From Rhineura floridana (taxonomy: Eukaryota; Chordata; Lepidosauria; Squamata; Rhineuridae): a DNA stretch of 64,000 nucleotides. The first letter of the stretch is position 1; every line of letters begins with the position of its first letter. Positions 42,173-52,292 of the stretch are shown one piece after another. A program made the translations under genes and the position numbers. Under the pieces are notes generated by a model. The model was given only the letters and a program-made list of their open reading frames with translations. It was not told the DNA's origin and made no database searches. Location: the NCBI RefSeq assembly GCF_030035675.1, contig NC_084499.1:21183953-21247952 (forward strand). The letters are read 5' to 3'.

Positions 42173-42825
42173 TGGGAGTGGGGAGACTAAGATAAAATCT
42201 GCCCACTATTATAAGAAGAGGCCTCCTTGCAGTTTCAAAAGTAATCCTGAGCTGGGCTCAGGGCATGTCACCTGTCCTGGTTCCTTGGCTGGTCTCTACA
42301 CAGTTCCCTCTTTGGGCCTGAATTGGGTGGCATTGCACAGCCTGAATTCCTCAGCTCATGCGTTCAAAGTCATCTGGAGGCTTAAATTCTGATGCATCTC
42401 AGAATCTCTTGCATATGAAGTGAAATATGAAGCTCTCATCTGCAAAGTCAGCTGCAAGTCCATCTAGCAGAGCACTGTCTCATCTGATTGGCAGGGAATC
42501 TCTGAGGTTTTTGGCAGAAGCTCTTCCTCAGTCTCATTTAAAAACAACAACAACAACAACTGGCGACTGAACCTGGAATCTTTGAGAAACAAAAGCATGT
42601 CCCTGTCTGCAGATCTACAGCCCCGACAATTACACAGAGGGGGACAAAGCATAACACATTTTATCAGAGGCAGCAGATCACAGCCAGGATTAAAATCCTT
42701 TGCAACAAATGTGTTGAAAGGTGAGTTAAGAAGCAGAGCTGAGGATGGCGGCCGGCGGCCAGCGCCCCGGCAAAGCCAAGGCAGCCATTCATCTCTGGAA
42801 GGCCACAAAGTTGTCTACCTTTTCA
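42173..42825. other. non-coding stretch, no element recognised
   Basis: AAC repeat at 42544-42560. Nothing else recognised. Confidence 0.4.
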
Positions 42826-43021
42826 GGTGTAGTGGTTAGAGTGTCTGACTAGGATGTGGGAGACAATCAGGGTTCAAATCCCCACCCAGCCATGGAGCTC
42901 ACGGGTGACCTTGGGCAAGTCACTGTCTCTCAGCCTAACCCACTTCACAGGGTTGTTGTGAGGAGAAAATGAGGGAGGAGGACAAGAATAAGCATGTGTG
43001 CCACCTTGAGTTCCTTGGAGT
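42826..43021 (+). mobile_element. MIR-like tRNA SINE
   Basis: GTAGTGGTTAGAGTGTCTGA head, GGTTCAAATCCCCACCCAGC, then GGGTGACCTTGGGCAAGTCA core and ACAGGGTTGTTGTGAGGA. It lacks the BovB-like tail of the 50764 family and instead ends CCACCTTGAGTTCCTTGG. A core-type SINE, also seen at 54295. Confidence 0.7.
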
Positions 43022-43024
43022 TCC

Positions 43025-43620
43025 TTCTTGTTTTTCCAGAGTCACATCTTGATATTTCTTCATCAATTTGTAATTTTTTTTAAAGAAGTCCTCATGAAAA
43101 CTCATCAGCATTTTAGTGCATTTCTTTCCCTAAACTACACATTTTACAAGGAATTCCCAATACAATGTATGTTTATACATATTTTGACTAATAATATATG
43201 CATTTTTATGCACACTTTCCATTAATGTACACATTACTTGATGGAGGAACATGGGAAGCAGCCTTATACTGGATCAGGCCATTGATCCACCTAGTTCAGT
43301 ATTGTCTGCACAAACTGGCAGCAACGGCTCTCCAGGGTTTCAGGCAGGAGTCTCTCCCAGCCCTATCTGGAGATGCTGTTGGGGAGTGAACCTGGGACCT
43401 TCTGCATGCAAAGCAGGTGCTCAGCCGCTGAGCTACGGCCCTTCCCAGCATCTCAAAATTTGGAGAAGAGTGAGTTGCCACCCTGGGTTCCTTTGGGAGG
43501 GTGTGTGGGACAGTTTTGAAGAATAGCTCACTTTTGGCTTGTGCATTGTTTTGGAAAGTGTGAATTAGATAGTTTTCAAATTAAAATGCAAACAGAAGGA
43601 AGTTTCTCTCTCCATTCCTG
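43025..43620 (-). mobile_element. hAT MITE, ~425-bp family, split by a SINE
   Basis: Inverted MITE. The left part (CCTCATGAAAACTCATCAGC to CATTACTTGATGGA) and right part (TCTCAAAATTTGGAGAAGAG to TTTCTCTCTCCATTCCTG) flank a SINE at 43242-43450. The SINE is therefore younger than this MITE copy. Confidence 0.7.
43242..43450 (-). mobile_element. tRNA-derived SINE monomer nested in a hAT MITE
   Basis: Well-preserved inverted monomer: CAGCCTTATACTGGATCAGG, CAGTATTGTCTGCACAAACT, GACCTTCTGCATGCAAAGCA, CCGCTGAGCTACGGCCC. Its 3' end reads TACTGGATCAGGCCATTGAT, even closer to CR1 than other copies. Confidence 0.85.
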
Positions 43621-44156
43621 TCCACCAGGTAGTTCCAAAGCTCCTGAACTGATTTTGAAAAATGTCTTTACACTCTTGAGTTAAAGGTTAGGTAAAATGT
43701 ACAAAACATCACCACTGCACTGCTGTATAGAAACACATCCATCAGAATTTGCCTTCCCGCCCTGCCAGCCTGCTTTGCTTCAAACCACTGTCACAAAAGC
43801 CCAGTGGAAGTATTTATTTCCAGATGATCTCTCTTCCTGCACGGACAGAAGTAAAATTAGACTTTCAGGATCAGATTGCTGGAAGGGCATCTCTCTGAGG
43901 CCTGCCAAATCACTCTCCAATCATGCTATCCCGGGGTTTGTCGCAAAACGACTGCCATTGTCTTTTTGAATTAAAAAACCAACCATTGATTGACTCCTTC
44001 TTGAGAATGGGGAGTTGGCTGAGGTCAAGGGTGGCATCAATGGATGGATGGTGGACAGACGGACAGACAAGGCTCTTCTAATCCCTACACTCCAAAGAGA
44101 TTTTATTTAACAGAAATAGAAGCCATTTGGTATCTATATACTACATTGTCTATAGC
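43621..44156. other. non-coding stretch, no element recognised
   Basis: No gene or named repeat. Confidence 0.4.
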
Positions 44157-44466
44157 AGTGGTTCCTCAACTCATTTCTCCCCACAGACCACTTGAAAATC
44201 GCTGAGGGTCTTAGCTGAGCACATCCTGATGTTGTCGCCATTGTAATGCGTTGTGCTAGGTGCTGTTTTACTGCTTCTTGCGTTCCTTATACCGGTATAT
44301 TGTATTTTATGGAGTTACAATATGTATTCCATAGAGTTCAAGGAAGCAATAACACGTCTGCTGTATTGGGATCCTTTGGGAGGAAGGTTGGGATATAAAT
44401 ATAATGAAATGAAATGAAAAGCCTGGGACCTTCTGCAGTCAAAGAAGGTGGTCTGCCACTGAGTCC
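44157..44466 (+). mobile_element. hAT left half, followed by L2-like tail and SINE scrap
   Basis: 44157-44330 begins CAGTGGTTCCTCAACTC, then GACCACTTGAAAATCGCTGA (same hAT family as 45355). 44365-44420 (GGGAGGAAGGTTGGGATATA, then AATGAAATG repeats) is an L2-like tail. 44420-44466 is an inverted SINE head scrap (CCTGGGACCTTCTGCAGTC). Confidence 0.5.
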
Positions 44467-45354
44467 CTTTTTATTAACATTTTGTTTTGTTTTGTTTTAC
44501 AGAAAGAAAATCTACATTAATTCCAGGAAATTATCCAACATCCACAACAAAAATTCCACAGGATGAGCTTCATTCAGGTAATGGTTCATATAAATTCTTG
44601 TTTCAAATAAATCTTTCAAAAATGGGAGTCCCTCCTAGTTCTCCCGATATATTAACAAAACAAAGCAGAAAAGTGTCTAACTAAACCATGCAAAGGAAGC
44701 CTTATAAGTAAGTTTTCCATGAAATATCAGAACTAGTGGGTAAAGTGTGACAAGCCCCCTTGTAAAAACCAAATGATGCTTAAATCAACTTGTTTACTAC
44801 CTTTCTTAAGTACAAACAGCTGCCGCCACATAAAAGAAATCAGCAAATCTTTGTGTCTTCTTAACATACAAACGTAGCAGAAGTGTAGAAGCAGATTAAA
44901 CAAAACAGGTAAATGAACCATTAGGCAATCTGGGACTTCAGAAACACTTATTTTACCCATTGGCTGAAACCTTCGATTTGAGACAACCCAATCAGCTTCC
45001 TTGTGTTTATCTATACTGCACATGGTTCCCTGTGATGTGATGTTTTAAACAGAGAATGGGCATGAGAAGGAAGAGCATGTGAGGTCATTGGTTGAAGGGT
45101 CTACCCCTTTACGTCTCTCCGTTCCTCAGAAAGGGGGTAGAGCCAGGAGGAATATATAAAGGTCTCCGCTGAGCACCAGACATTGGTGGAGCAAGTTCTC
45201 TGGTTGGAGTTGTCCAAGGTACTGAACCTGGTCCATGACTCTACTCGCAACTGGTCCTTTGTTCCAGGACCCTGACCTCCTCCCCCTCACTTTATTCTCT
45301 CTCAGAGTGTTTGCAAGCAGATTAAAATGAAGTCTGGCAACAGTTGGTCTACAT
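44467..45354. other. non-coding stretch, no element recognised
   Basis: No supported exon. Confidence 0.4.
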
Positions 45355-45762
45355 CAGTGGTCCCCAGTTTTATCTATGGACCACTTGACCACTGGTGGGC
45401 TCTCCCACACTGGAGACATTCAAGAGGCAGCTGGATAGGCACCTGTCGGGTTTGCTTTAATTTGAATTCCTGCATCGACCAGGGGGTTGGACTTGATGGC
45501 CTTATAGGCCCCTTCCAACTCTACGATTCAATGATCGTTGATGATCCTGGCAGACCACCTAACAATTTTTCTGCCTGTTACAGCAATCATAATGTGCTGT
45601 ACTAAATGCTTATATTGTATTTTGTTGTACTGTTGTTTGCAACCCATAAAATAAAATACAATTAAAAATCAATATGAATATTTAATGCAGGCATGCTGTG
45701 GACCACCTGAATGAAGTTTACAAACCACTGGTGGTCCATAGGCCACAGTTTGAGAATCCCTG
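45355..45762 (+). mobile_element. hAT non-autonomous element with perfect 8-bp duplication
   Basis: Begins CAGTGGTCCCCAG and ends TTTGAGAATCCCTG. It is flanked on both sides by GTCTACAT (45347-45354 and 45763-45770), a perfect hAT-type target duplication. A CR1 3' fragment lies inside. Without it the element is about 260 bp. Confidence 0.85.
45393..45541 (+). mobile_element. CR1 LINE 3' end nested in a hAT element
   Basis: GGAGACATTCAAGAGGCAGC, GTTGGACTTGATGGCCTTAT and CCTTCCAACTCTACGATTCA form the 3' end of the avian-like CR1 type, with short terminal repeats near ATGATCGTTGATGATC. Confidence 0.75.
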
Positions 45763-45774
45763 GTCTACATATCA

Positions 45775-45990
45775 TCTCCAAATGATGAGAGGTGAAGGAC
45801 TTACCAGAGAGGGATGGGAGGGCCAGAGATGGAGACAAACACACTTCACTGGGGAGGGCATTCCACAAATGGGGAGCCACCACTGAAAAGGCCATCGTGG
45901 GTCAGCACCAACCAGGATGGAATTAATTGCTCCATCCATCCCTGCTTGCGAAGCTCTCATGCACCATCGTTGTAAGGAAGGTTTATCTCG
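45775..45990 (-). mobile_element. L2 LINE C-terminal fragment
   Basis: Minus-strand frame MAFSVVAPHLWNALPSEV, then CLSPSLALPSL. Short and decayed after that. Confidence 0.6.
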
Positions 45991-46025
45991 AACTATCATC
46001 TCTCATGTCTCTGCAATCCTTATTC

Positions 46026-46240
46026 CAGGGGTTATTAATCTGTGATCCATGGATCCCTTGGGGGGTCCACGGATGGGCTTCAGGGGGTCTGTGAGCCAGG
46101 CACACACAAAAAAGAAATTCCAATGCAATAAAATTAATGGTATGCAAAATTTGGTGTGTGTGTGCATTTTTCTGGGAAGGGGGTCCATAGTTGTCATCAG
46201 ATTCCCAAAGGGGTCTGTGACCCTAAAATGTTAAGAACTG
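46026..46240 (+). mobile_element. hAT MITE, third type
   Basis: Begins CAGGGGTTATTAATCTGTGA, then CCACGGATGGGCTTCAGGGG. It ends AAGGGGTCTGTGACCCTAAA, then ATGTTAAGAACTG. The ends are inverted (GGGGTTATTAATC against GTTAAGAACTGCCC). Ends of this CAGGGGTTCTTAA type are common in hAT/Charlie MITEs. Confidence 0.6.
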
Positions 46241-47649
46241 CCCTTTTGTCATCCCCCGGCCCCCACCCCCCAGTCACCATCTATGCATGGAATCTGAGAG
46301 ACAGAAACAAAAAGGAAGGGATCTGTTGGCTTGGCAAGACCTCCCTTTGGGTACAGTTTGTACCCTGAGTCAAATATCTGCCTGTGACAAGATGCATTGG
46401 CTGAGGAGTCACTAATTGGCTGTGTGTGCTCTCTTTAGGAAGAAAGTGATCGCAGGGCAGGGCAGGGCTGGGGAGAGAGACAGTCCAGAGTGCCACACAG
46501 CTGTCTTGGAATAATATTTATCAAGTGGTCAGGCAGAAGGAGGTCAACAGGAAAAGAAGCTCCGGTGTGTGAGTAGCAGTTAAAAGCGTGCATAATTCCA
46601 GCAGGCACACAAAGCCATGCTTGTGAAGCACAAAGATACTTTTTCCAAAAGGAAAAAGCAATCTCTTAAATATATGTAACCCTTGGGCAACATTAACATA
46701 CACCCTGGCATCGTATGTGAGTTTTACTGCTTGATGCCAATTTGCTCTAGTAGACTCCCTTTTACGTGCTTGCTTTTTACTTTCTTTCAAGAAAGGATGT
46801 TGGTGCTGTTACCTTGGCAACTGCCTGATTGCATTAGGGTGATGCTCTGCCTGGGGGCTGAGGAGCCCCTTCCTTAAAGGAGCATACAGTGGTTTTTAAG
46901 TGTCTGGAGAAGGTGAAGTCGGCTTCTCATCAACTGCCCGTTTCAGGAATAAGACCAGGGCGCATCGGTGTTTTGAATAGGCTAGCTTTGTCGGAGCGAA
47001 GGCCCATATTTTAGAGTGCTGTTGTTATACCTCTGCAGTGCTCAGGCCCAAGATCAGGATTATCTTGCTGGATCACAGCAAAAGTCCAGCCTTGCACAGT
47101 TTTCCATATCCACTGCCAGTGCCCCACTAACAGTGTTCTCCCCTGTTGTTGATCCCTAGTCTCCAGCTCTGAAAGGTATACTGCCACTGGATATGGATGT
47201 TCCATTTGTCATTGCTGAAAAATTTATATCTGCACCTCATTATATTTGCCTCTCTACCCCCTCCTGCACTACCCTACCTTTGTTGCCCCCCCCAATTTTT
47301 GATTGTACAATTTTGGAGTGCGGGTGCCTGTCTTTCATTCCTTCATTCCTCTTCCTCCTCCTCCTCCTGTTGCCCTATACAGCATATTAAGAGTACTTTC
47401 ATTGTTTTATTTATTTATTTATTTGTTATTTTACATTTGGACCATTTCTATATACCACTTACTATATAAAATATCTCTAAGTAGCATATAAGAAATTTTC
47501 ACCACGTCAGACAATTGGTCCATCCGATGCAGTACTGTTCAGCTTCACTTCATCCAGCTCAGATCCTTACGTGGAACTAACTCAACTTGTTAGTCACTTG
47601 TTACAAACACACCAAAAGTCTCCAAGTGACTTACAATGTATATATAAAC
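46241..47649. other. non-coding stretch, no element recognised
   Basis: CCT-rich patch at 47345-47369 and a TTTATT run at 47407-47430. A few frames of 60-90 codons lack features. Confidence 0.4.
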
Positions 47650-48170
47650 TAGGGCTGTGTGCTCTGGATCCAGCCGAATCCTGGATAATAAGCCATACTG
47701 GGCCAATTCAGGTCAACCTGGGATTTGGTTGGGATAGTCCTGCATCTCCCTGGGTTGAATCGGGTCCACCTGAAGCAATCTGGAGCTCTCAAAAGAGGGG
47801 AGAGGTCTGGCAATGAGGAGAGGGGAAGGTGGGAATGCACAGGTAGCCTGTGTACATGCCCTTCTCGCCTCTCCCTCCCCCTCCTGGCTGTATGTTTAAT
47901 CAGGGTTTTACATCCTGCATGCCTCCTTCTTCCCCTACCCCCGCACCCAAACACATGACTGTGCAAGGCGCCAAACTGGTTTGAGGCCCAGATCCAGATC
48001 TGTCCCAGATCATAGAATCATAGAACAGTAGGGCTGGAAGAGGTCTGTAAGGCCATGAGTCCCACCCGCTGCTCAGTGCAGGAATCCAACTCATCCGAGG
48101 TTGGGTCAGGGCTGCTCTGAAGTGCTGCATCGGGCCCCAAACTGAATCAGCGACAGCGTGCATGGCCCTA
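47650..48170. mobile_element. hAT element with nested CR1 scrap
   Basis: Begins TAGGGCTGTGTGC and ends GCGTGCATGGCCCTA. The flanks ATATAAAC (47642-47649) and ATAGAAAC (48171-48178) match at 7 of 8 bases. A CR1 3' scrap is nested at 48005-48110. No transposase frame. Confidence 0.65.
48005..48110 (-). mobile_element. CR1 LINE 3' terminus fragment
   Basis: AGATCATAGAATCATAGAAC, then AGGGCTGGAAGAGGTCTGTA and CTGCTCAGTGCAGGAATCCA. Avian-like CR1 end with ATAGAATC terminal repeats. Confidence 0.7.
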
Positions 48171-48884
48171 ATAGAAACTTCAGGCTTTTCTGTGGCTATG
48201 CACCCTACAGTACAAAAGAAAGATTGTTCCAACCAATCTTCGCCTCTGCACCCACCCAATTGTCTACAAGGGGAAAGCAGCTCTCAGACTGGAACAGGTT
48301 CCTCTCTCTCATCTTACTGCCACTTCATAACCCTCGATTTACAGCCTCCAGAACACAAAAAGAGGTTGAGATCTCTTTAATTATGTGTTTGGTGCAACAC
48401 CTGTTGACCTCCTTAAGGTCAGCCACTTCAGTGCTCTGAGAGGCTGCTGGAGTGCTGGAACTGCACATGAAAGAATCCAGAGAATGAAAGAGTCCTAGTG
48501 GCTTTGTTTAGATGTTAAATAGCATTGGGGACAATGGCAGCACCCCACAGGACAACCGCCCGGGGGCTGACAGATAAACACCCAGTGTTATTCTCTGAAA
48601 GTGCTCACAGACAGGGACTCAGAACTGCTATGAAAACAGTGCTTCATGTCATAAACATATCATTATGTAGCTACATTTGGGATACAGGCTGCCCCTAATC
48701 CCTGCAGGGGTGGTGGACCCATAAAGATGGCTCACCCAGAGAGGCTTATGGATCCAGATGGCTTCTTGGTCTCTCTGGGGGATCTCCCCACTGAGAAGAC
48801 AACCCAGGCAATCACTATATTACAGTCACGCAGAGTTTGCTACCTACAGCAAAAGCCAAGATGACGACCCCATTAATCCATGTA
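48171..48884. other. non-coding stretch, no element recognised
   Basis: The first ~60 codons of a 203-aa frame starting at 48758 lie partly here and are not L2-like. That frame is real only in its LINE part (below). Confidence 0.4.
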
Positions 48885-49650
48885 CAGAAGCTATGTGGAA
48901 TGGTAATGGAATTTTATTTCAATTGCATCTCATCCGAAGGCTGCAACCCTACCTTCCTGTCCATCAGCTCCCACTCGTAGTACATGCTCTGGTCACCTCT
49001 CGTTTAGACTACTGCAATGCGCTCTACGTGGGGTTACCCTTGAAAACAGTCCGGAAATTACAACTGGTACAAAACACGGCGGCTCGTTTACTTACGAATA
49101 GCCACCGTTATGATCATATTACCCCAGTGTTATACAATCTTCACTGGCTTCCAGTTATTTTCCGGGCTCAATTCAAGGTGTTGGTATTAACCTTTAAATC
49201 CCTATACGGTTTCGGCCCAGTATACCTGAAGGAGCGCCTCCAACGTCATAAAGTGTGCCGCCCTACAAGATCTGCCACTCAGGGCCTTCTCTCGGTTCCA
49301 CCGACTAAAGTGGCTAGGTTGGTGAGGACTCGAGAGAGGGCTTTTTCTGTAGCAGCCCCCACGATTTAGAACTCCCTCCCAATGGATCTTCGACATGCCC
49401 CTTCCCTAGATATATTTCGCCGGGGCCTGAAAACTTGGCTTTTCCATCAGGCCTTTACGACCTTTGAGACTTCCAAGGTGCACTAGTTCAATTGAACAAT
49501 CTACTAAATACTGTAATTTTTGCATTGTACTGTACTGGCTATATTGGTTATTGTATTTTATCATGTTTTATTGTACGCCGCCTGGAGTGGCCATTGGCTA
49601 GATAGGCGGCCTATAAATTAAAGTTTATTATTATTATTATTATTATCATT
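48885..49650 (+). mobile_element. L2 LINE 3' portion, well preserved
   Basis: The + strand frame reads LIRRLQPYLPVHQLPLVVHA, LVTSRLDYCNALYVGLP, VQNTAARLLTNSHRYDHIT, VLYNLHWLPVIFRAQFKVL, then RTRERAFSVAAPTI. One stop (TAG where L2 has Trp, at about 49367-49369) precedes NSLPMDLRHAPSLDIFRRGL and KTWLFHQAFTTF. The 3' UTR ends in an ATT repeat (49625-49646). It covers the last ~190 codons of L2 reverse transcriptase plus the tail. Confidence 0.85.
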
Positions 49651-49654
49651 GGAA

Positions 49655-49835
49655 AATGGGAGAGGTTTTCACTTTTTCTCATAATACTAGAATCCAACGG
49701 GGTCATCCAAGGACGTTGAATGTTAGAAGATTCAGGGCAGACAAGATAAAAGGCATCTGCACACAGCACTCAGTCGCGTCAGAATTTGCAGTGATGGCCA
49801 CCAACTTGAATGGCTTTAAATGAATGTTTTTAAGT
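49655..49835 (+). mobile_element. CR1 LINE ORF2-end fragment
   Basis: TTTTCACTTTTTCTCATAAT, then GTTGAATGTTAGAAGATTCA and TGATGGCCACCAACTTGAAT match the CR1 stretch coding FFSLSHNT...LNVGRFRTD...VMATNLDGFK. Short and decayed. Confidence 0.55.
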
Positions 49836-49839
49836 TCCT

Positions 49840-49995
49840 CCTGGAAGTCAATAATGAGGTAGAGAGAGACACCTTGCCAGGGAGGGCATTCCACAATGGG
49901 GAACCACCACTGAGGAGGCCCTGTCATGGATCAATGCCAAGTGGCCAGACCTCAGTGGCAGCACCACCACCAAAGCCTCACTTGATGGTTGATGG
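49840..49995 (-). mobile_element. L2 LINE C-terminal fragment
   Basis: The minus strand reads SSVVVPHCGMPSLARCLSL, a one-base-shifted form of the VVAPHLWNALPGKV motif. Same segment type as 45775-45990. Confidence 0.45.
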
Positions 49996-50569
49996 TTGAT
50001 ATTGGTGGATTGGTGGCAGGTACACCCCACACACACACACACAATTTCAGGTTTCATTGGTCAGGTACGGGCATTCTGTAAGGATCCTTCATAAGCGGAG
50101 GTTGACTTTTGCAGATTGCATGTGCAAGCAAAGGTGAGAGAATGTCGCGAGCCACAAGAAGGCAAGAGTGAAACTCCCGTTATCTGGGCTCTTGGCTTGT
50201 TTCTAAAGCATTTTTCTGCTGGTCTTCCCTAGTGGGAAATTTTTGCTAATGCTGTGTCTCCACAGAAAGCAATTCCGGTGTCCACGATTTTAGCATAGCT
50301 GTGATTTCGGAGTAGTGTATCAACTCAAAAACAATAGGTATCCGCAAGGGCAGGAGCTCAGTATCTTCCTCACTCAGGTCTTGTCTCATACAAAAATGTG
50401 TGTGTGATTTTTTTCTGAGTTTGTAAACATGTTTTTTTAATAAAAAATAAATCACCCTGTTACTGCCAATGCAGATAAAGTCTACCATAATTATAGCCAG
50501 ATTGCAGTTTGAATGTACTGGCAAAAGAGGGAATGCCTTGAGTCAGGAGTTCATTGAGAAATGCCACTG
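49996..50569. other. non-coding stretch
   Basis: CA repeat at about 50027-50042. Nothing else recognised. Confidence 0.4.
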
Positions 50570-51058
50570 CTGAGAATTTAAATGGATAAGATGTCTCTGT
50601 GCTGACACGTCTATCCAGACACATAGATGTTGATGTGTTTTAATCTCTCTTAGACAATTACTGTTTTACTTGATTTTAAAAATGGCTTTAATAATCTGTT
50701 TTTAACTATTTTCTATGATATTTTTAATGGTCTTTTGTAAACCCCTTACAGGTTTTCAACAATCAAAAAATTGACTGCCTTCAAGTCGATTCCGACTTAT
50801 GGGTGACCCTATGAAGAGGGTTTTCATGGTAACCGGTATTTAGAGGGTGTTTACTATTGCCTTCCTCTGAGGCTAAGAGGCAGTGACTTGCCCAAGGTCA
50901 CCCAGGGAGCTTCGTGGCTGTGTGGGGATTCGAACCCTGGTCTCACAGGTCATAGTCCAGCACCTTAACCACTACACCACACTGGCTCTCTTCAACAATA
51001 AAGTGGTATATAAATTCTGTTAAATATTTAATATTAAATTATTATTATTATTATTATT
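50570..51058 (+). mobile_element. L2-like LINE 3' tail split by a SINE
   Basis: T-rich 3' UTR (TTAATCTGTTTTTAACTATT, GTAAACCCCTTACAG), broken by the SINE at 50764-50990. It resumes with AAAGTGGTATATAAATTCTG and ends in an ATT repeat (51038-51058). Confidence 0.6.
50764..50990 (-). mobile_element. Sauria-type tRNA SINE with perfect 9-bp duplication
   Basis: A complete inverted copy. TTCAACAAT flanks it exactly (50755-50763 and 50991-50999). On the minus strand it runs GTGGTGTAGTGGTTAAGGTG, GGGTTCGAATCCCCACACAG, GGTGACCTTGGGCAAGTCAC, TAAGTCGGAATCGACTTGAA, then GGCAGTCA. The last part resembles the BovB LINE 3' end, implying mobilisation by BovB. The exact duplication marks it as young. Confidence 0.9.
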
Positions 51059-51059
51059 G

Positions 51060-51480
51060 CTTTTTTCACAAAAGTGAACCCAAAGCAATTTAAAACCAAT
51101 AAAAAGATTAAAACCATTATAAGAAACTAAAACAATAAAAAGCAAAAAAGCCACAATACATAAATATAAAATGTGGTGGAACAAAGAACTTATAACATCC
51201 AGTCCTCCAAAAACCGCCAAAATTAAGAGCCGAATACCTGGGGAAAGAGAAATGCTTTTACCTGGTGCCTAAAGATAGATAATGAAGGTGCCAGGCTTGC
51301 CTCTCTAGGGAGAGCGTAAATGGGAGTGGAGCTCCACCAAGAAGGCCCATCCTCGTGTCACCACTCCCCACCCTCCCCACCTCCCTCGGAGGGGCCACAC
51401 CAGAAAGGGCCTCAGATGCCAAACAGGGTCTTGGTTGGCTCATATGCGGAGAGGCAGTCCTTCAGGTATTGGGGTCCTGA
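51060..51480 (-). mobile_element. LINE 3' fragment (L2-like) at the edge of the OLFM1 promoter
   Basis: The minus strand contains SGPQYLKDCLSAYEPTKTLF, then LHYLSLGTR and a T-rich 3' UTR (TTTATATTTATGTATTGTGG). It resembles the L2-type KxLxGxGPQYLxxxLS pattern also seen at 55735. The fragment reaches within about 850 bp of the OLFM1 start codon. Confidence 0.5.
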
Positions 51481-52076
51481 AATGGGGGGGAGAGATGAAG
51501 CGTCGCTGAAGTAGGGGCGACCGGGGCTCCGTTCCCTCCTACGGAGCTGTGATGCATGCTCAAGCAGGCAAGGGTGGTCCTCTCCTGACAGCAAGGGCCC
51601 CCGGGCAACCTCCTCCCTCCCTCCCTCCGCAGCCCCCCCTCTCCAGGCAGCCTCACTTTCCCTCTGTTTAGTCAAATTTAGCCCGCCTTGCCTGATGTCA
51701 CATCCTGCTCCAAGAGCTGCGTCCCCCCCGCTTGCTTCCAGCCAGTGCCTTGAAACTGCCTTCTCTTCCTCCCTCTCTTTCCCTCCCCCCTTATTTTTAA
51801 TCCTTGCCTCGGGCCCCCCTCCGTTCCCCCCCTTTTTTTCCAAGGCAAACTTTTGGCAACAGCAGAGAGAGAGAGCGCGCGCCTCATTCCGCGCTCGGCT
51901 GGATTCCTCCTCGCCAGCGCCTTTGGACTGAAGGGGAGCCATTGAAACACCTCTCCCACCGCCGCCCGCCGCGCTCCAAAAGAAGAAGAACCCCCCCAGC
52001 GAGCGGAGACAGCCCGGAGAGGACGAGGAAGGGGGGAGGGCGCGGGGACCTTGGCGGGGGGCAAGCCAAGCCGGCG

Positions 52077-52124
52077 ATGTCAAGGGCGGCTGCGGCGCTG
52101 CTCTCGCCCTTCGCGTGGTGCTGA
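52077..52124 (+). other. upstream ORF 1 in the OLFM1 5' leader (15 codons)
   Basis: ATG at 52077 with G at -3 (CCGGCGATGT) encodes MSRAAAALLSPFAWC and stops at 52122-52124, 199 bp before the main ATG. If the transcript starts upstream of it, it could reduce initiation downstream. A real effect depends on the unknown transcription start. Confidence 0.4.
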
Positions 52125-52206
52125 ACCTCCGCGCCGCGCTCGCCCCGACACGGAGCGCCACCTCCCTGGGCGAGCAGCCGCAGCGACGGGATCCGGGCGT
52201 TGAAGA

Positions 52207-52224
52207 GGCGGCGGCGGCGGCGGC
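52207..52224 (+). repeat. (GGC)6 repeat in the OLFM1 leader
   Basis: Six GGC triplets followed by AGCAGG. A short, GC-rich triplet repeat in the probable 5' UTR. Confidence 0.8.
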
Positions 52225-52292
52225 AGCAGGGAAGAGAGGAGCCCCCCCCGCAACACAGACACACACACCCCGAGGAGGCGGAAACTCGGTCT

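Noticed and set aside
48758-49369. 203-aa + strand frame as a host gene
   Set aside because: From about residue 50 on it is L2 reverse transcriptase C-terminal sequence; the first part is chance read-in.
51412-52266. 284-aa minus-strand open frame across the OLFM1 promoter
   Set aside because: It lies antisense in a CpG-rich region where stops are rare, is dominated by Arg/Gly/Ser/Ala/Pro low-complexity sequence and has no domain. Its C-terminal part comes from the LINE fragment.
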